Notes: generated from the letters alone by a model not told the origin. Numbered from the stretch's first letter, positions 33,734 through 43,330 are shown. The stretch is 64,000 bases of DNA from Burkholderia sp. Bp9142 (GCF_003853415.1 NZ_QTPP01000028.1:47069-111068), one strand, 5' to 3'. Numbers and translations are program-made.

Positions 33734-34237
33734 TCACTGGATGTCGGTGCCGGACAGGCCGGCAGGCAGCGCCGCCGGCAGCCACGCCTGGCCCGCGAAG
33801 GCGCCCATGTGGCCGCCCGTGCGGATCACGAGGCCGCTCGTATCGACGGACACGGGCGCGCGCCAGCCGCGCGCCGCATGCGCGGCCTGGACGCCGGCGG
33901 TGTACTGCGGGAAATAGCTGCCGAGCAGCGACTCGAGGTCCGGCATGCTCGGCCCGCGCCAGGCGAGGCCGAACACGGTGCCGGCCGCGGTCGTGTATTC
34001 GTGGATGACGGTGCCCGATCCGAGCGTGATCTCGCGGACGGTGTAGGCGGCCGCGTTCGCCTGCGCGCCGTCGGCCGAGCGCATCGCGCGCTGCATCGCA
34101 CGCACGGTGGCGGCGCGATCGTCCGCCGGCGGCGACATCGGCGCGCCGCCCAGTTCGGCGTGTGCGTGGACGCTCCACAGCACACCCATCGCGGCCGTCG
34201 CGTGCGCGGCGGCCCAGCCCAAGCGTTTCAGCTTCAC
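33734..34237 (-). CDS. DUF2844 secreted protein
   Basis: A 167-residue protein with a signal peptide ending SVHAHA (about residue 27), then ELGGAPMSPPADDRAATV, AYTVREITLGSGTVIHEYTT, GTVFGLAWRGPSMPDLESLL and GSYFPQY, which are characteristic of DUF2844. Unknown function. It pairs with DUF3443 on the same strand, so the two probably act together in the periplasm or at the outer membrane. GTG 34237 follows a GGGGGG run that is a poor but usable ribosome-binding site. Confidence 0.85.
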   Translation of the reverse strand: MKLKRLGWAAAHATAAMGVLWSVHAHAELGGAPMSPPADDRAATVRAMQRAMRSADGAQANAAAYTVREITLGSGTVIHEYTTAAGTVFGLAWRGPSMPDLESLLGSYFPQYTAGVQAAHAARGWRAPVSVDTSGLVIRTGGHMGAFAGQAWLPAALPAGLSGTDIQ

Positions 34238-34454
34238 GTTCCCCCCCAAAGGGACTGGTTTCGTTGCCGGGGGTGCCGCCATCAGGCGCGGCGCCGCGGG
34301 CCGACGAATCAAAGTCTCAAGAATGACGCTTCGTTGCTGCTGATGCGTAGTATGCCTGCGGAGCGTGTTGGAGTGTCAAATCGTCGCGGCATGACGTGCG
34401 GCGACGCCCGCTCGCGGCGGGCGCGGGGGAACCGGCGAAAACCCTACGCACCGG

Positions 34455-34477
34455 GCCGCTCCGCGACACGGAGCGGC
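34455..34477 (-). terminator. possible hairpin terminator after cheZ
   Basis: GCCGCTCCG and CGGAGCGGC form a strong 9-bp stem 21 bp past the cheZ stop, but no T-tract follows, so termination here may need Rho. Confidence 0.4.
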
Positions 34478-34497
34478 GCCGACGCGAGGTGCCGGGG

Positions 34498-35229
34498 TCA
34501 GAAGCCGAGGCTCGCGAGCAGGTCGTCGACCTGCGCCTGGTCCTGCACGACGTCGGACTTGCCTTCCGGCGCGATCTGCGGCCCGTTCAGCAGCGACTCG
34601 GGGCTGCCGGTCGCGCTGATCTGCTCGGCCGCGAGCGCGGCCGCGGTCGCCGCGAACTGCTCGCGCCGCTCGGGCGCGATGTTCTCGACGAGCACGGTGA
34701 GCAGTTGCTGCTCGATCAGGTAGACCATGTCCATGATCTTCTTGATCACCTGGCCGGTCAGGTCCTGGAAATCCTGCGCGAGCATGATCTCGAGCAGTTG
34801 CGCGCTGGTCGCGGACGCGGCTTCGGGCAGCGCGCGCAGGAACGTGCGCGTGTCGTCCATCAGCTCGCGCACGTCCGCGTGCTCGATCGGCGCCGCATAC
34901 CACTGCGCCCAGCGCGCGTCGAGCGCCTCGGCCTCGTTCTGGACGCGCTCCTGCACCGGCTTCGCGATCTCGATCGCATTCAGCACGCGCTCGGCCGCCT
35001 GCTCGGTCATCGTCGCGACGTAGCGCAGCCGGTCGCGCGCATCGGGCACGGCTTCCGCCGCGCGCTCGACATGCTTGTCGAGCCCGAGCTCGCGCATCGA
35101 ATCGCGCAGCGTGCGCGTGACGTGGCCGATGCGTGCGAGGATCCGGTCGCTCGCGTAATCGGCGCCTTCCGCGTGGCCGTCGGCGTTGACCGCCGCGCCG
35201 GCAAGCGCCGCATGGATCGGCTCGTTCAC
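34498..35229 (-). CDS. cheZ: CheY-P phosphatase CheZ
   Basis: A 243-residue protein with the long helical hairpin and catalytic segment LAQDFQDLTGQVIKKIMDMV (Asp and Gln that stimulate CheY dephosphorylation), and the C-terminal CheY-binding peptide VDDLLASLGF. Starts at GTG 35229, one base after the cheY stop. Last gene of the motA-cheZ operon. Confidence 0.97.
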   Translation of the reverse strand: MNEPIHAALAGAAVNADGHAEGADYASDRILARIGHVTRTLRDSMRELGLDKHVERAAEAVPDARDRLRYVATMTEQAAERVLNAIEIAKPVQERVQNEAEALDARWAQWYAAPIEHADVRELMDDTRTFLRALPEAASATSAQLLEIMLAQDFQDLTGQVIKKIMDMVYLIEQQLLTVLVENIAPERREQFAATAAALAAEQISATGSPESLLNGPQIAPEGKSDVVQDQAQVDDLLASLGF

Positions 35230-35230
35230 G

Positions 35231-35626
35231 TCAGCTCCCGGCCTTGGCCATCTTGTCGATGATCTTGTTCAGCTTCTCGTCCAGCGTCGCGGCCGTGAAC
35301 GGCTTCACGACGTAGCCGCTCGCGCCCGCCTGCGCGGCCGCGATGATGTTCTCCTTCTTCGACTCGGCCGTGACCATCAGCACCGGCAGGTGCGTGAGCG
35401 TCGCGTCCGCGCGGATTTCCTTCAGCATCGCGAGGCCGTCGAGGTTCGGCATGTTCCAGTCGGAGATCACGAAGTCGAAACCGCCGCCGCGCAGCCGTGC
35501 GAGGCCGGCCGCACCGTCCTCGGCTTCGTCGACGTTCGTGTAGCCCAGTTCCTTGAGCAGGTTGCGGACGATCCGACGCATCGTCGGGAAATCGTCCACC
35601 ACCAGGATTTTCATGCTCTTGTCCAT
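35231..35626 (-). CDS. cheY: chemotaxis response regulator CheY
   Basis: A 131-residue single-domain receiver: KILVVDDFPTMRRIVRNLLK, phosphoacceptor region FVISDWNMPNLDGL, TAESKKENII and VVKPFTA. Closely follows E. coli CheY. Phosphorylated by CheA, binds FliM, and is dephosphorylated by the adjacent CheZ. Confidence 0.97.
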   Translation of the reverse strand: MDKSMKILVVDDFPTMRRIVRNLLKELGYTNVDEAEDGAAGLARLRGGGFDFVISDWNMPNLDGLAMLKEIRADATLTHLPVLMVTAESKKENIIAAAQAGASGYVVKPFTAATLDEKLNKIIDKMAKAGS

Positions 35627-35693
35627 CGTCGTTCCTTTGCAGATTCGTTACCGTCGGGGCGCGCGGCATCGCACGTGCCCCGTGACATTTCAT

Positions 35694-36785
35694 TCAGACG
35701 CGCTGCACGCGGTCACCCATCGTCGCCAGTCGCGCCATCACGCGCCGGCTCATCTCGGAAAGCGGCGCGATCTCGTCCGCGCCGCCGAGCGCGATCGCCT
35801 CGCGCGGCATCCCGAACACGATGCAGCTCGCCTCGTCCTGCGCGAACGTGTGGGCGCCCGCGCGCTTCATGTCCAGCAGGCCGGCCGCGCCGTCGCGCCC
35901 CATCCCCGTGAGGATCACGCCGATCGCGTTCTTGCCCGCGTGCTGCGCCGCCGAGCGGAACAGCACGTCGACCGACGGCCGGTGACGGTTCACCGGCGGC
36001 TCGTCGGACAGCTGCGCGATGTAGTTCGCGCCGCTGCGCGCGAGCAGCAGGTGCGCATGGCCCGGCGCGATGTACGCATGGCCCGGCAGCACGCGCTCGC
36101 CGTGCTCGGCTTCCTTCACCGCGATCCGGCACAGGCCGTTCAGCCGCTGCGCGAAGGACTTCGTGAAGCCCGGCGGCATGTGCTGCGCGATCAGCACCGC
36201 CGGCGCATCCGGCGGCAGCGGCGTCAGCACCTCGCGGATCGCCTCGGTGCCGCCCGTCGATGCGCCGATGATGATCAGCTTCTCGGTACTGACGAGCGGG
36301 TTGTTGACCAGCGGCGCGGCCGGCTGGCCGCTCGCCGTGCGCGCGGCGGCCTGCGGCTGCGGCGCCTGGCGCACGCGCGCGCGCGATGCCGCGCGGATCT
36401 TGTCCGCGAGCTTTTCCGCATAGTCGAGCATGCCGTCGCGAATCCCGACGCGCGGCTTCGTGACGAAATCCACCGCGCCGAGTTCGAGCGCGCGCAGCGT
36501 GATCTCGGAGCCGCGCTCGGTCAGCGACGACACCATCACGACCGGCATCGGCCGCAGGCGCATCAGCTTCTCGAGGAAGTCGAGCCCGTCCATGCGCGGC
36601 ATTTCGACGTCCAGCGTCAGGACGTCCGGGTTGTGCTGCTTGATGAGATCGCGTGCGACGAGCGGATCGGGCGCGGTCGCGCACACCGTCATGTCGGGCT
36701 GGCTGTTGATGATCTCCGTCATCAGGCTGCGGATCAGCGCCGAGTCGTCGACGCACAACACTTTGATCTTCTGCACTGCGGTCAT
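35694..36785 (-). CDS. cheB: chemotaxis methylesterase CheB
   Basis: A 363-residue protein: receiver domain (KIKVLCVDDSALIRSLM, LTLDVEMPRMDGL), linker, then the esterase with GASTGG (Ser), AQHMPPGF (His) and LTGMGRDGA (Asp). Removes methyl or amide groups from receptors. ATG 36785 overlaps the cheD stop by 4 bp. Confidence 0.98.
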   Translation of the reverse strand: MTAVQKIKVLCVDDSALIRSLMTEIINSQPDMTVCATAPDPLVARDLIKQHNPDVLTLDVEMPRMDGLDFLEKLMRLRPMPVVMVSSLTERGSEITLRALELGAVDFVTKPRVGIRDGMLDYAEKLADKIRAASRARVRQAPQPQAAARTASGQPAAPLVNNPLVSTEKLIIIGASTGGTEAIREVLTPLPPDAPAVLIAQHMPPGFTKSFAQRLNGLCRIAVKEAEHGERVLPGHAYIAPGHAHLLLARSGANYIAQLSDEPPVNRHRPSVDVLFRSAAQHAGKNAIGVILTGMGRDGAAGLLDMKRAGAHTFAQDEASCIVFGMPREAIALGGADEIAPLSEMSRRVMARLATMGDRVQRV

Positions 36786-37546
36786 GCCTCCTGCTTTCTC
36801 GAAAGGTTGGCCGCATACGGGCTGCCGGCGCTCGGGCTGCTGGTCTTCGCGTTCGTCGCCGGCGCGCCTGCGCCGCCGCGTGCGCCGAACAGCTCGATGC
36901 GCGGCCGCGCCGGCGGCGGCGGCGCGGCCGGCCGCTTCGCCGCGAACAGCTCGACGTGCGCGCGCGGCCGGACGGCCCGCGCGCGTTCGGCCTCGCGCGC
37001 CAGCGCGGCTTCGCGCTCGGTCACGCCCGGCACCTGCAGCCGCAGCTTCTTCACCATCGCGCGGCCGGTGCGCGGCATGAACGCGACCTTGCGCGGGTGC
37101 ACGCCCTGCAGATCCTCCGCGGTGATGCGGATGCGTTCGAGCGCGAGGTAGCGGCGCACGAAATCCGCGTTGCGATCGCCGATGTTGATCGTCGTCATCC
37201 CGGCCAGCACGGCCGCGCCGCCGAACACCTTCGCCTCGATCCGCTCGCGGCGCCCGCCGGCCTTGATCAGTTCGTTGATCAGCACTTCCATCGCGTACGC
37301 GCCGTAGCGCATCGACTCCGACGCGGCCGCGCCGGCATCGGCGCCGTCGTCGGGCAGCATGAAGTGATTCATCCCGCCGATGCCCGCGAACGGGTCGTGC
37401 AGGCACGCGGCGACGCACGAGCCGAGCACGGTCATCAGCACCATGTCCTCGGACGTCGTGTAGAACTCGTTCGGCAGCAGCTTCACGCCGGGGCGTTCGA
37501 AGTGGTTGTCGAAGTAGCGATTGGTCGCGATCGGCAGGCCGCTCAT
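36782..37546 (-). CDS. cheD: receptor glutamine deamidase CheD with C-terminal extension
   Basis: A 254-residue protein. The CheD core (about residues 20-170) has TVLGSCVAACLHDP with the catalytic Cys, GGMNHFMLPD (His) and KVFGGAAVLAG. It deamidates MCP glutamines. Beyond the usual length there is a proline-rich tail that contains two near-copies of a short motif, HVELFAAKRP and RIELFGARGG. Start ATG 37546, overlapping the cheR stop. Confidence 0.95.
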   Translation of the reverse strand: MSGLPIATNRYFDNHFERPGVKLLPNEFYTTSEDMVLMTVLGSCVAACLHDPFAGIGGMNHFMLPDDGADAGAAASESMRYGAYAMEVLINELIKAGGRRERIEAKVFGGAAVLAGMTTINIGDRNADFVRRYLALERIRITAEDLQGVHPRKVAFMPRTGRAMVKKLRLQVPGVTEREAALAREAERARAVRPRAHVELFAAKRPAAPPPPARPRIELFGARGGAGAPATNAKTSSPSAGSPYAANLSRKQEA

Positions 37547-38520
37547 CCGCGCTCTCCGTATGCGAGCGCGGCACGCGCGTGGGCGCGCGGCGGCACCGCC
37601 GCGGCCGGCGCCGCGCCGCGCGGGCGCGAGCCCGGCGCGGCATCGCGCGTCAGTTCGTAGACCGTCTGCCCGCGCAGCCGGAACGCCTGCGTGACGTAGG
37701 TGAAATTCTCCGAATGCCCGGCGAACAGCAGCCCGCCCGGCTTCACGAGCGGCTCGAAGCGCGACAGCACCTGCCCCTGCGTCGGCTTGTCGAAATAGAT
37801 CATCACGTTGCGGCAGAAGATCGCGTCGAACGGCTTCGCGATCCCGTAGTCGGCATCGGTCAGGTTCAGCTGCTCGAAGCGGATCATCGCGCGCAGTTCC
37901 GGGCGCACCTTCACACGGCCGGCCTGCGCGCCGGTGCCCTTCAGGAAGAAGCGCTTGAGCCGCTCCGGGCTCAGGTGCTTGACCTGGTCGTACGTATAGA
38001 TGCCGGCCTCGGCCTTCGCGAGCACCTGCGTGTCCAGGTCGGTCGCGAGGATCGATGCGCCGCGCGCGGCCGATTCGCCGAGCGCCTCGATCAGCGTGAT
38101 CGCGATCGAGTAAGGCTCCTCGCCGGTCGACGCCGCCGAGCACCACACCGATACCGGTGCCGGCCGCGCCTTCACGAAGTCGGCGAGGATCGGGAAATGG
38201 TGCGACTCGCGGAAGAACGCGGTCAGGTTCGTCGTCAGCGCGTTGGTGAACGCCTCCCACTCGAGCGGATCGTCCTCCTGCTCGAGCAGGTCGAGGTAGT
38301 CGCGGAACGTGTCGAGGCCGCGTGCGCGCAGCCGGCGTGCCAGCCGGCTGTACGCCATGTCGCGCTTGTGCTCGGACAGCGAGATGCCCGCGCGTTGATG
38401 GATCAGCGCGCGGATGCGTGCGAAATCCGCGCCGGTGAACGCGAAGTCGCGCCCCGGCTCGCCCGCGCGGGGCGAGGTATCCGGTGCATCGGGTCGAAAC
38501 GGTGCGCGCGCGGACGGCAT
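37543..38520 (-). CDS. cheR: chemotaxis methyltransferase CheR
   Basis: A 325-residue SAM-dependent enzyme: N-terminal helical domain (FARIRALIHQRAGISLSEHK), SAM-binding VWCSAASTGEEPYSIAITLI, ATDLDTQVL, and FDAIFCRNVMIYFDKPTQ. Methylates receptor glutamates. An unusual Arg/Ala/Pro-rich 30-residue tail follows the catalytic domain. Tethering pentapeptide receptor lies immediately upstream. Confidence 0.97.
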   Translation of the reverse strand: MPSARAPFRPDAPDTSPRAGEPGRDFAFTGADFARIRALIHQRAGISLSEHKRDMAYSRLARRLRARGLDTFRDYLDLLEQEDDPLEWEAFTNALTTNLTAFFRESHHFPILADFVKARPAPVSVWCSAASTGEEPYSIAITLIEALGESAARGASILATDLDTQVLAKAEAGIYTYDQVKHLSPERLKRFFLKGTGAQAGRVKVRPELRAMIRFEQLNLTDADYGIAKPFDAIFCRNVMIYFDKPTQGQVLSRFEPLVKPGGLLFAGHSENFTYVTQAFRLRGQTVYELTRDAAPGSRPRGAAPAAAVPPRAHARAALAYGERG

Positions 38521-38523
38521 GGC

Positions 38524-40470
38524 TTAGAAGGTCTCCCAGTCGTCGTCGGAGGTACCGGCCGCGGCCAGCGCCGGCTTCTCGCCGTTCAGCGCCGGACGCA
38601 CCAGTGCGGGCTTCTCGGCCGGCTTGTGCGCCGGTGCGGCCGCCTTCGCGAGACGCGGGCCGTAGCCGCCGGCGGCCGGCGTGTCCTTCGGTGCGCGTGC
38701 GGCGGCATCCGTCGGGCGCTTCGCTTCGTGGCTCGTTGCCGGTGCCGACGCGTGCGGCGCAGGCGCGGCGCGACGCGCCGGCTGGGCGGCGGCCTGCGGG
38801 GCCGGCAGTGCGGCCGGTGCGGCTTCATGGCGGCTCTGCGACGGCAACGCCGGCACCGCGGCCGGTGCGTGCGCGGCCGGGCGCGCGGCGCCGCGCGCCG
38901 GCGCGAGCGCGATGCCGCCCGCGACGCGCCACTCCGACACGATCGCCTTCATCTGGCGCGTCTGCTCCTCGAGCGACGCGGCCGCCGCCGCGGCCTGCTC
39001 GACGAGCGCCGCGTTCTGCTGCGTGACCGAGTCCATCTGGCCGACCGCGCGATTGACCTGCTCGATGCCGGTCGACTGCTCGTCCGACGCGGCGCTGATC
39101 TCGCCCATGATGTCGGTCACGCGGCGCACGGCCTGCACGATCTCGTCCATCGTCGAACCGGCCCGCGCGACGAGCGCCGACCCGCTTTCGACCTTCTCGG
39201 CCGAATCGCCGATCAGCTGCTTGATTTCCTTCGCGGCGCTCGCGCTGCGCTGGGCCAGCGAGCGCACCTCGCCCGCGACCACCGCGAAGCCGCGGCCCTG
39301 CTCGCCCGCACGGGCGGCCTCGACCGCCGCGTTCAGCGCGAGGATGTTGGTCTGGAACGCGATGCCCTCGATCGTGCCGATGATGTCGACGACCTTGCCC
39401 GAGCTCGCCGCGATGTCCTGCATCGTCGACACGACCTGGCCGACCACCTCGCCGCCGTGCGTCGCGATGTCGGACGCATTCACCGCGAGCTGGCTCGCCT
39501 GCCGTGCGTTCTCCGCGTTCTGCCGCACGGTGCCGGTCAGCTGCTCCATGCTCGATGCGGTTTCCTGCAGCGACGCGGCCTGCTCCTCGGTGCGCTGCGA
39601 CAGGTCGGTGTTGCCGGTCGAGATCTCGCGCGCGCCGACGTCGATCGACTCGGTGCCGCGATGCACGGCCTGCACCATCGTCGTCACGGCGTCCTGCATC
39701 CGCTTGACGCCGCCGAACAGGCGGCCGATCTCGTTGGTGCTGAACACGTTCACCGGCTGCGTGAGGTCGCCGCCGGCGATGCGCTCGAAGTGCGCGATCG
39801 CGTCCTCGAGCGGCTTCACGATCAGCCCGCGCAGCGCGAAGCGGATCGCGATCACGACGACGAACGCGATCGCGATGCCGGCCGCGATCAGGCCGATCAT
39901 CATCGAGATCTGCGACTGCGTCGCGGCCTGGCGTTCTTCCGCACGCTTCTGCAGCGACGCGATCACGGCCGATGCCGCCTGGTCGTACGCGACGAACATC
40001 GGGCTGATCTTGGTATCGGCGACCGCGTGATAGGCCGCCATGTCGCCCGCGCGCGCGGCCGCGAATTCCGGCTCGACACCTTCCTTCACGATCGTCGCGT
40101 AGCGCGCGGCGAGCTCGTCGACGAGCGCCTGCTCGACACCGAGCTTCGGCGTCGCCTGGAACGCCTGCCAGTTCTGGTTCGACTTCGCGTACAGCTCCTG
40201 CGCGCGGTCGAGCACCTTGCTCGCCTCGGCCGTGTTGCCGGCCTCGGTCAGCGAGCGGAAGCGGTCGAGCGACACGCGCGCGCGCAGCAGGTACGCCGAC
40301 GTGTCGTCGAGCGAATGGATCGCCGGCAGATCGACGTGCGCGACCTCGTCGAGCGAGCGGCTCGCGTGATCGAGCGCGTAGAGGCCGAGCCCGCCGACCG
40401 CGGCGGCCAGGCACACGAGGATGAGTCCGACCGCCGTGAGCGTCGTGCGGATCGACCAGTTATGCAACAT
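38524..40470 (-). CDS. methyl-accepting chemotaxis protein (Tsr-like) with CheR-docking tail
   Basis: A 648-residue receptor: TM1 at about 7-32, a four-helix-bundle periplasmic domain, TM2 near 190-212, HAMP, and the signalling domain with the invariant hairpin FAVVAGEVRSLAQRSASAAK. A roughly 110-residue Ala/Pro-rich linker ends in DDDWETF, the WxxF-type pentapeptide that tethers CheR and CheB. Ligand unknown; as the only receptor in this operon it is probably a major one. Confidence 0.96.
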   Translation of the reverse strand: MLHNWSIRTTLTAVGLILVCLAAAVGGLGLYALDHASRSLDEVAHVDLPAIHSLDDTSAYLLRARVSLDRFRSLTEAGNTAEASKVLDRAQELYAKSNQNWQAFQATPKLGVEQALVDELAARYATIVKEGVEPEFAAARAGDMAAYHAVADTKISPMFVAYDQAASAVIASLQKRAEERQAATQSQISMMIGLIAAGIAIAFVVVIAIRFALRGLIVKPLEDAIAHFERIAGGDLTQPVNVFSTNEIGRLFGGVKRMQDAVTTMVQAVHRGTESIDVGAREISTGNTDLSQRTEEQAASLQETASSMEQLTGTVRQNAENARQASQLAVNASDIATHGGEVVGQVVSTMQDIAASSGKVVDIIGTIEGIAFQTNILALNAAVEAARAGEQGRGFAVVAGEVRSLAQRSASAAKEIKQLIGDSAEKVESGSALVARAGSTMDEIVQAVRRVTDIMGEISAASDEQSTGIEQVNRAVGQMDSVTQQNAALVEQAAAAAASLEEQTRQMKAIVSEWRVAGGIALAPARGAARPAAHAPAAVPALPSQSRHEAAPAALPAPQAAAQPARRAAPAPHASAPATSHEAKRPTDAAARAPKDTPAAGGYGPRLAKAAAPAHKPAEKPALVRPALNGEKPALAAAGTSDDDWETF

Positions 40471-40507
40471 TGCAGATTCTCCCGAAATTGCTGCGCACGC
40501 GGCGCGC

Positions 40508-41041
40508 TTACCCGCCGAGCGTCTCGATCAGCGCCATTTCCCGGCTCGACATCAGCTTCTCGATGTCCATCAGGATCAGCATCCGGCCGTCGACCGTGCC
40601 GAGGCCCGTCAGGTACTCGGTCGTCAGCGTCGCGCCGAATTCCGGTGCCGGCATGATCTGGTCCGTCTGCAGCGTCAGCACGTCCGACACGCCGTCGACC
40701 ACCATCCCGACCACCCGGTTCGACACGTTCAGGATGATCACGACGGTCTGGTGGTCGTACTCGACGCGGCCGAGATGGAACTTGATCCGCATGTCGACGA
40801 TCGGCACGATGATCCCGCGCAGGTTGATCACGCCCTTGATGAACTCCGGCGCGTTCGCGATGCGCGTGACGCTGTCGTAGCCGCGGATTTCCTGCACCTT
40901 CAGGATGTCGATCCCGTATTCCTCGTCGCCGAGCGTGAAGACGAGGAATTCCTGGCCCGTCGCATCGCCCTGCGCGGCGTCGCGGCGGCTGGTCGCCGCG
41001 TTCGCCGCGGCCGGATTGATCATTTGGACTTCAGCAGACAC
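40508..41041 (-). CDS. cheW: chemotaxis coupling protein CheW
   Basis: A 177-residue protein with the CheW SH3-like double barrel from about 30 (EFLVFTLGDEEYGIDILKVQ, FIKGVINLRGIIVPIVDMRI). Couples CheA to receptors. Start at GTG 41041 chosen over the TTG four codons earlier. The N-terminal 30 residues are flexible. Between cheA and the MCP gene. Confidence 0.96.
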   Translation of the reverse strand: MSAEVQMINPAAANAATSRRDAAQGDATGQEFLVFTLGDEEYGIDILKVQEIRGYDSVTRIANAPEFIKGVINLRGIIVPIVDMRIKFHLGRVEYDHQTVVIILNVSNRVVGMVVDGVSDVLTLQTDQIMPAPEFGATLTTEYLTGLGTVDGRMLILMDIEKLMSSREMALIETLGG

Positions 41042-41071
41042 GTTTGCCCCCAATCGGTTGAATGGCGAGAG

Positions 41072-43297
41072 TCAGAAGATCGCGAGCTCGGCGCCGGCTC
41101 GGGCACCGTGCATCGCACGGGTTTCGCGGTTCAGCGCCGCGACGTCGACGATCAGCGCGACGCTGCCGTCGCCGAGGATGGTCGCCGCCGAGATGCCGTG
41201 CACCTTGCGGTAGTTGGTTTCGAGGTTCTTCACGACCACCTGCTGCTGGCCGACCAGCTCGTCGATCAGCATCGCGAAGCGGCGTCCCTCGGTTTCCATG
41301 ATCGTGACGATCCCCTGGGTCGGATCGGTGCGCGCGTCCTCGACCGAGAACACCTCGTGCAGCGCGACGAGCGGCAGGTATTCACCGCGCACGCGCACCA
41401 CGCGCTCACCGTTGCCGACCGTGTAGATGTCGTCGTTCGACGGCTGCAGCGACTCCATCACGAAGTTCAGCGGCAGGATGAAGATCTCGCTGCCGACCTT
41501 CACCGACATCCCGTCGAGGATCGCGAGCGTGAGCGGCAGCACGATCCGCGTGGTCGTGCCGCGGCCGGCCTGCGACGTGATCTCGACATGGCCGCCCATC
41601 GACTGGATGTTGCGCTTCACGACGTCCATCCCGACGCCGCGGCCCGACACGTCGGTCACGGTCTCGGCGGTCGAGAAGCCCGGCGCGAAGATCAGCTGCC
41701 AGACTTCGTCGTCGCTGATGTTCTCGGAAATCTGCATGCCCTGCTTCGCGGCCTTCGCGAGGATCCGTTCGCGGTTCAGGCCCGCGCCGTCGTCGCTGAC
41801 CTCGATCACGATGTTGCCGCCGTGATGCGCGGCCGACAGCACGAGCTGGCCGACCCCGTCCTTGCCGGCGGCGACGCGCCTGTCGACGGTTTCGATCCCG
41901 TGGTCGAGGCTGTTGCGCACGAGGTGCGTGAGCGGGTCGATGATCCGCTCGATCAGGCTCTTGTCGAGCTCGGTCGCCTGGCCGAACGTGACGAGCTCGA
42001 CCTGCTTGCCGAGCTTGCCGGCGAGATCGCGCACGAGCCGCGGGAAACGGCTGAACACGTAGTCCATCGGCATCATGCGGATCGACATTACCGCTTCCTG
42101 CAGGTCGCGCGCGTTGCGCTCGAGCTGCGCCATCCCGTTGAACAGGCGGTCGTGCAGCGCCGGATCGAACGCGCTCGCGGTTTCCGCCAGCATCGCCTGC
42201 GTGATCACGAGCTCGCCGACCAGGTTGATCAGCTGGTCGACCTTCTCGACGCCGACGCGGATCGAGCTGCCTTCGGCGCCCGATGCGGCGGCAGCCGGGC
42301 GCGGACGCTTGTCGTCGTGGTGCGCGGCAGCCTGGGCGGCCTGCCCCGCCGGTTCGGCGTGCGCTTGCGGCGCCGGCGGCACGGCGGCGCTTGGCGGCAC
42401 TTGCGCTTGCGGCGCGGCGGCGGCCGGTGCGGCACCGGCGGCTTGCGCGAATACCTCGACCCGGGCGGCGGGTTCCGGCGCGACGGCCGGCTCGGCCGCG
42501 GCCGGCGTGGCGGCCGGCGCCGCCGGTGCGGCCGGCGCGGTGCCGCGCGCGATGCGGATCTGGCTGTCGTCGATGACGAAGCAGCACACGGCGACGATGT
42601 CGTCGGACGGCACGTCCGATTCGAGCCACAGCGTCAGGTCCGCGCCCGCTTCCTCGCGGCCGACGATCCGGCCGAGATTGCCGAGCTCCTCGGTCAGCAG
42701 CGCCTGGTCCTTCGCGTCGACGCCGACGAGCGTGATCTTCAGGTGCGGGCCGTCCGTGCCGGCGTCGGCCGCATCGGCCGCCGGATGCGCGGCCGCGACG
42801 GCCTGTTCGACCACGTGATCGGGCGCGCGGTCGCTGCTGGCGGCCGGTGCCGGTGCAGTCGCCGCGGCAGGCGCGACCGGCGCAGCCTCCGCGGGCGCAC
42901 CTGCGCCGCTCTCGGCCTTCAGCCGTTCGAGCTTCGCGCAGATCGTCGCGGCGGCCGCCGCGTCCGGCTCGGCGCTCGCGCGATAGTCGGCCAGCTGGTC
43001 GGACAGCACGTCCTTGGTCTCGAGGAACGCGTCGACCATTTCCTTGGTCAGCGTCAGCTCATGGTTGCGCGCGCGGTCGAGCAGCGACTCGAGGATGTGG
43101 GTCGTCTCGGTCAGCGCGGAAAAGCCGAACGTCGCCGCGCCGCCCTTGATCGAATGCGCGGCGCGGAAGATCGCGGCCAGGTCCTCGGGGTCGGGCGAGC
43201 CGACGTCGAGGTTCAGCAGCAGTTGCTCCATCTGCGCGAGCAACTCGTCCGCTTCGTCGAAAAAGGTCTGGTAGAACTGCGTGATGTCGAGAGTCAT
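41072..43297 (-). CDS. cheA: chemotaxis histidine kinase CheA
   Basis: A 741-residue kinase: P1 with the phosphorylated His48 in FRAAHSIKGGAA, an Ala/Pro-rich stretch, P2-like region, P3 dimerisation, P4 ATP-binding with N, G1 and G2 boxes (HLVRNSLDHGIETVD; EVSDDGAGLN; GRGVGMDVVK) and the CheW-like P5. Phosphorylates CheY and CheB. The Ala-rich linkers (about 135-170 and 255-320) are longer than in E. coli. Confidence 0.98.
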   Translation of the reverse strand: MTLDITQFYQTFFDEADELLAQMEQLLLNLDVGSPDPEDLAAIFRAAHSIKGGAATFGFSALTETTHILESLLDRARNHELTLTKEMVDAFLETKDVLSDQLADYRASAEPDAAAAATICAKLERLKAESGAGAPAEAAPVAPAAATAPAPAASSDRAPDHVVEQAVAAAHPAADAADAGTDGPHLKITLVGVDAKDQALLTEELGNLGRIVGREEAGADLTLWLESDVPSDDIVAVCCFVIDDSQIRIARGTAPAAPAAPAATPAAAEPAVAPEPAARVEVFAQAAGAAPAAAAPQAQVPPSAAVPPAPQAHAEPAGQAAQAAAHHDDKRPRPAAAASGAEGSSIRVGVEKVDQLINLVGELVITQAMLAETASAFDPALHDRLFNGMAQLERNARDLQEAVMSIRMMPMDYVFSRFPRLVRDLAGKLGKQVELVTFGQATELDKSLIERIIDPLTHLVRNSLDHGIETVDRRVAAGKDGVGQLVLSAAHHGGNIVIEVSDDGAGLNRERILAKAAKQGMQISENISDDEVWQLIFAPGFSTAETVTDVSGRGVGMDVVKRNIQSMGGHVEITSQAGRGTTTRIVLPLTLAILDGMSVKVGSEIFILPLNFVMESLQPSNDDIYTVGNGERVVRVRGEYLPLVALHEVFSVEDARTDPTQGIVTIMETEGRRFAMLIDELVGQQQVVVKNLETNYRKVHGISAATILGDGSVALIVDVAALNRETRAMHGARAGAELAIF

Positions 43298-43330
43298 GCC
43301 CGGTCACCGGTTGGATTCGTCGCGTTCATG

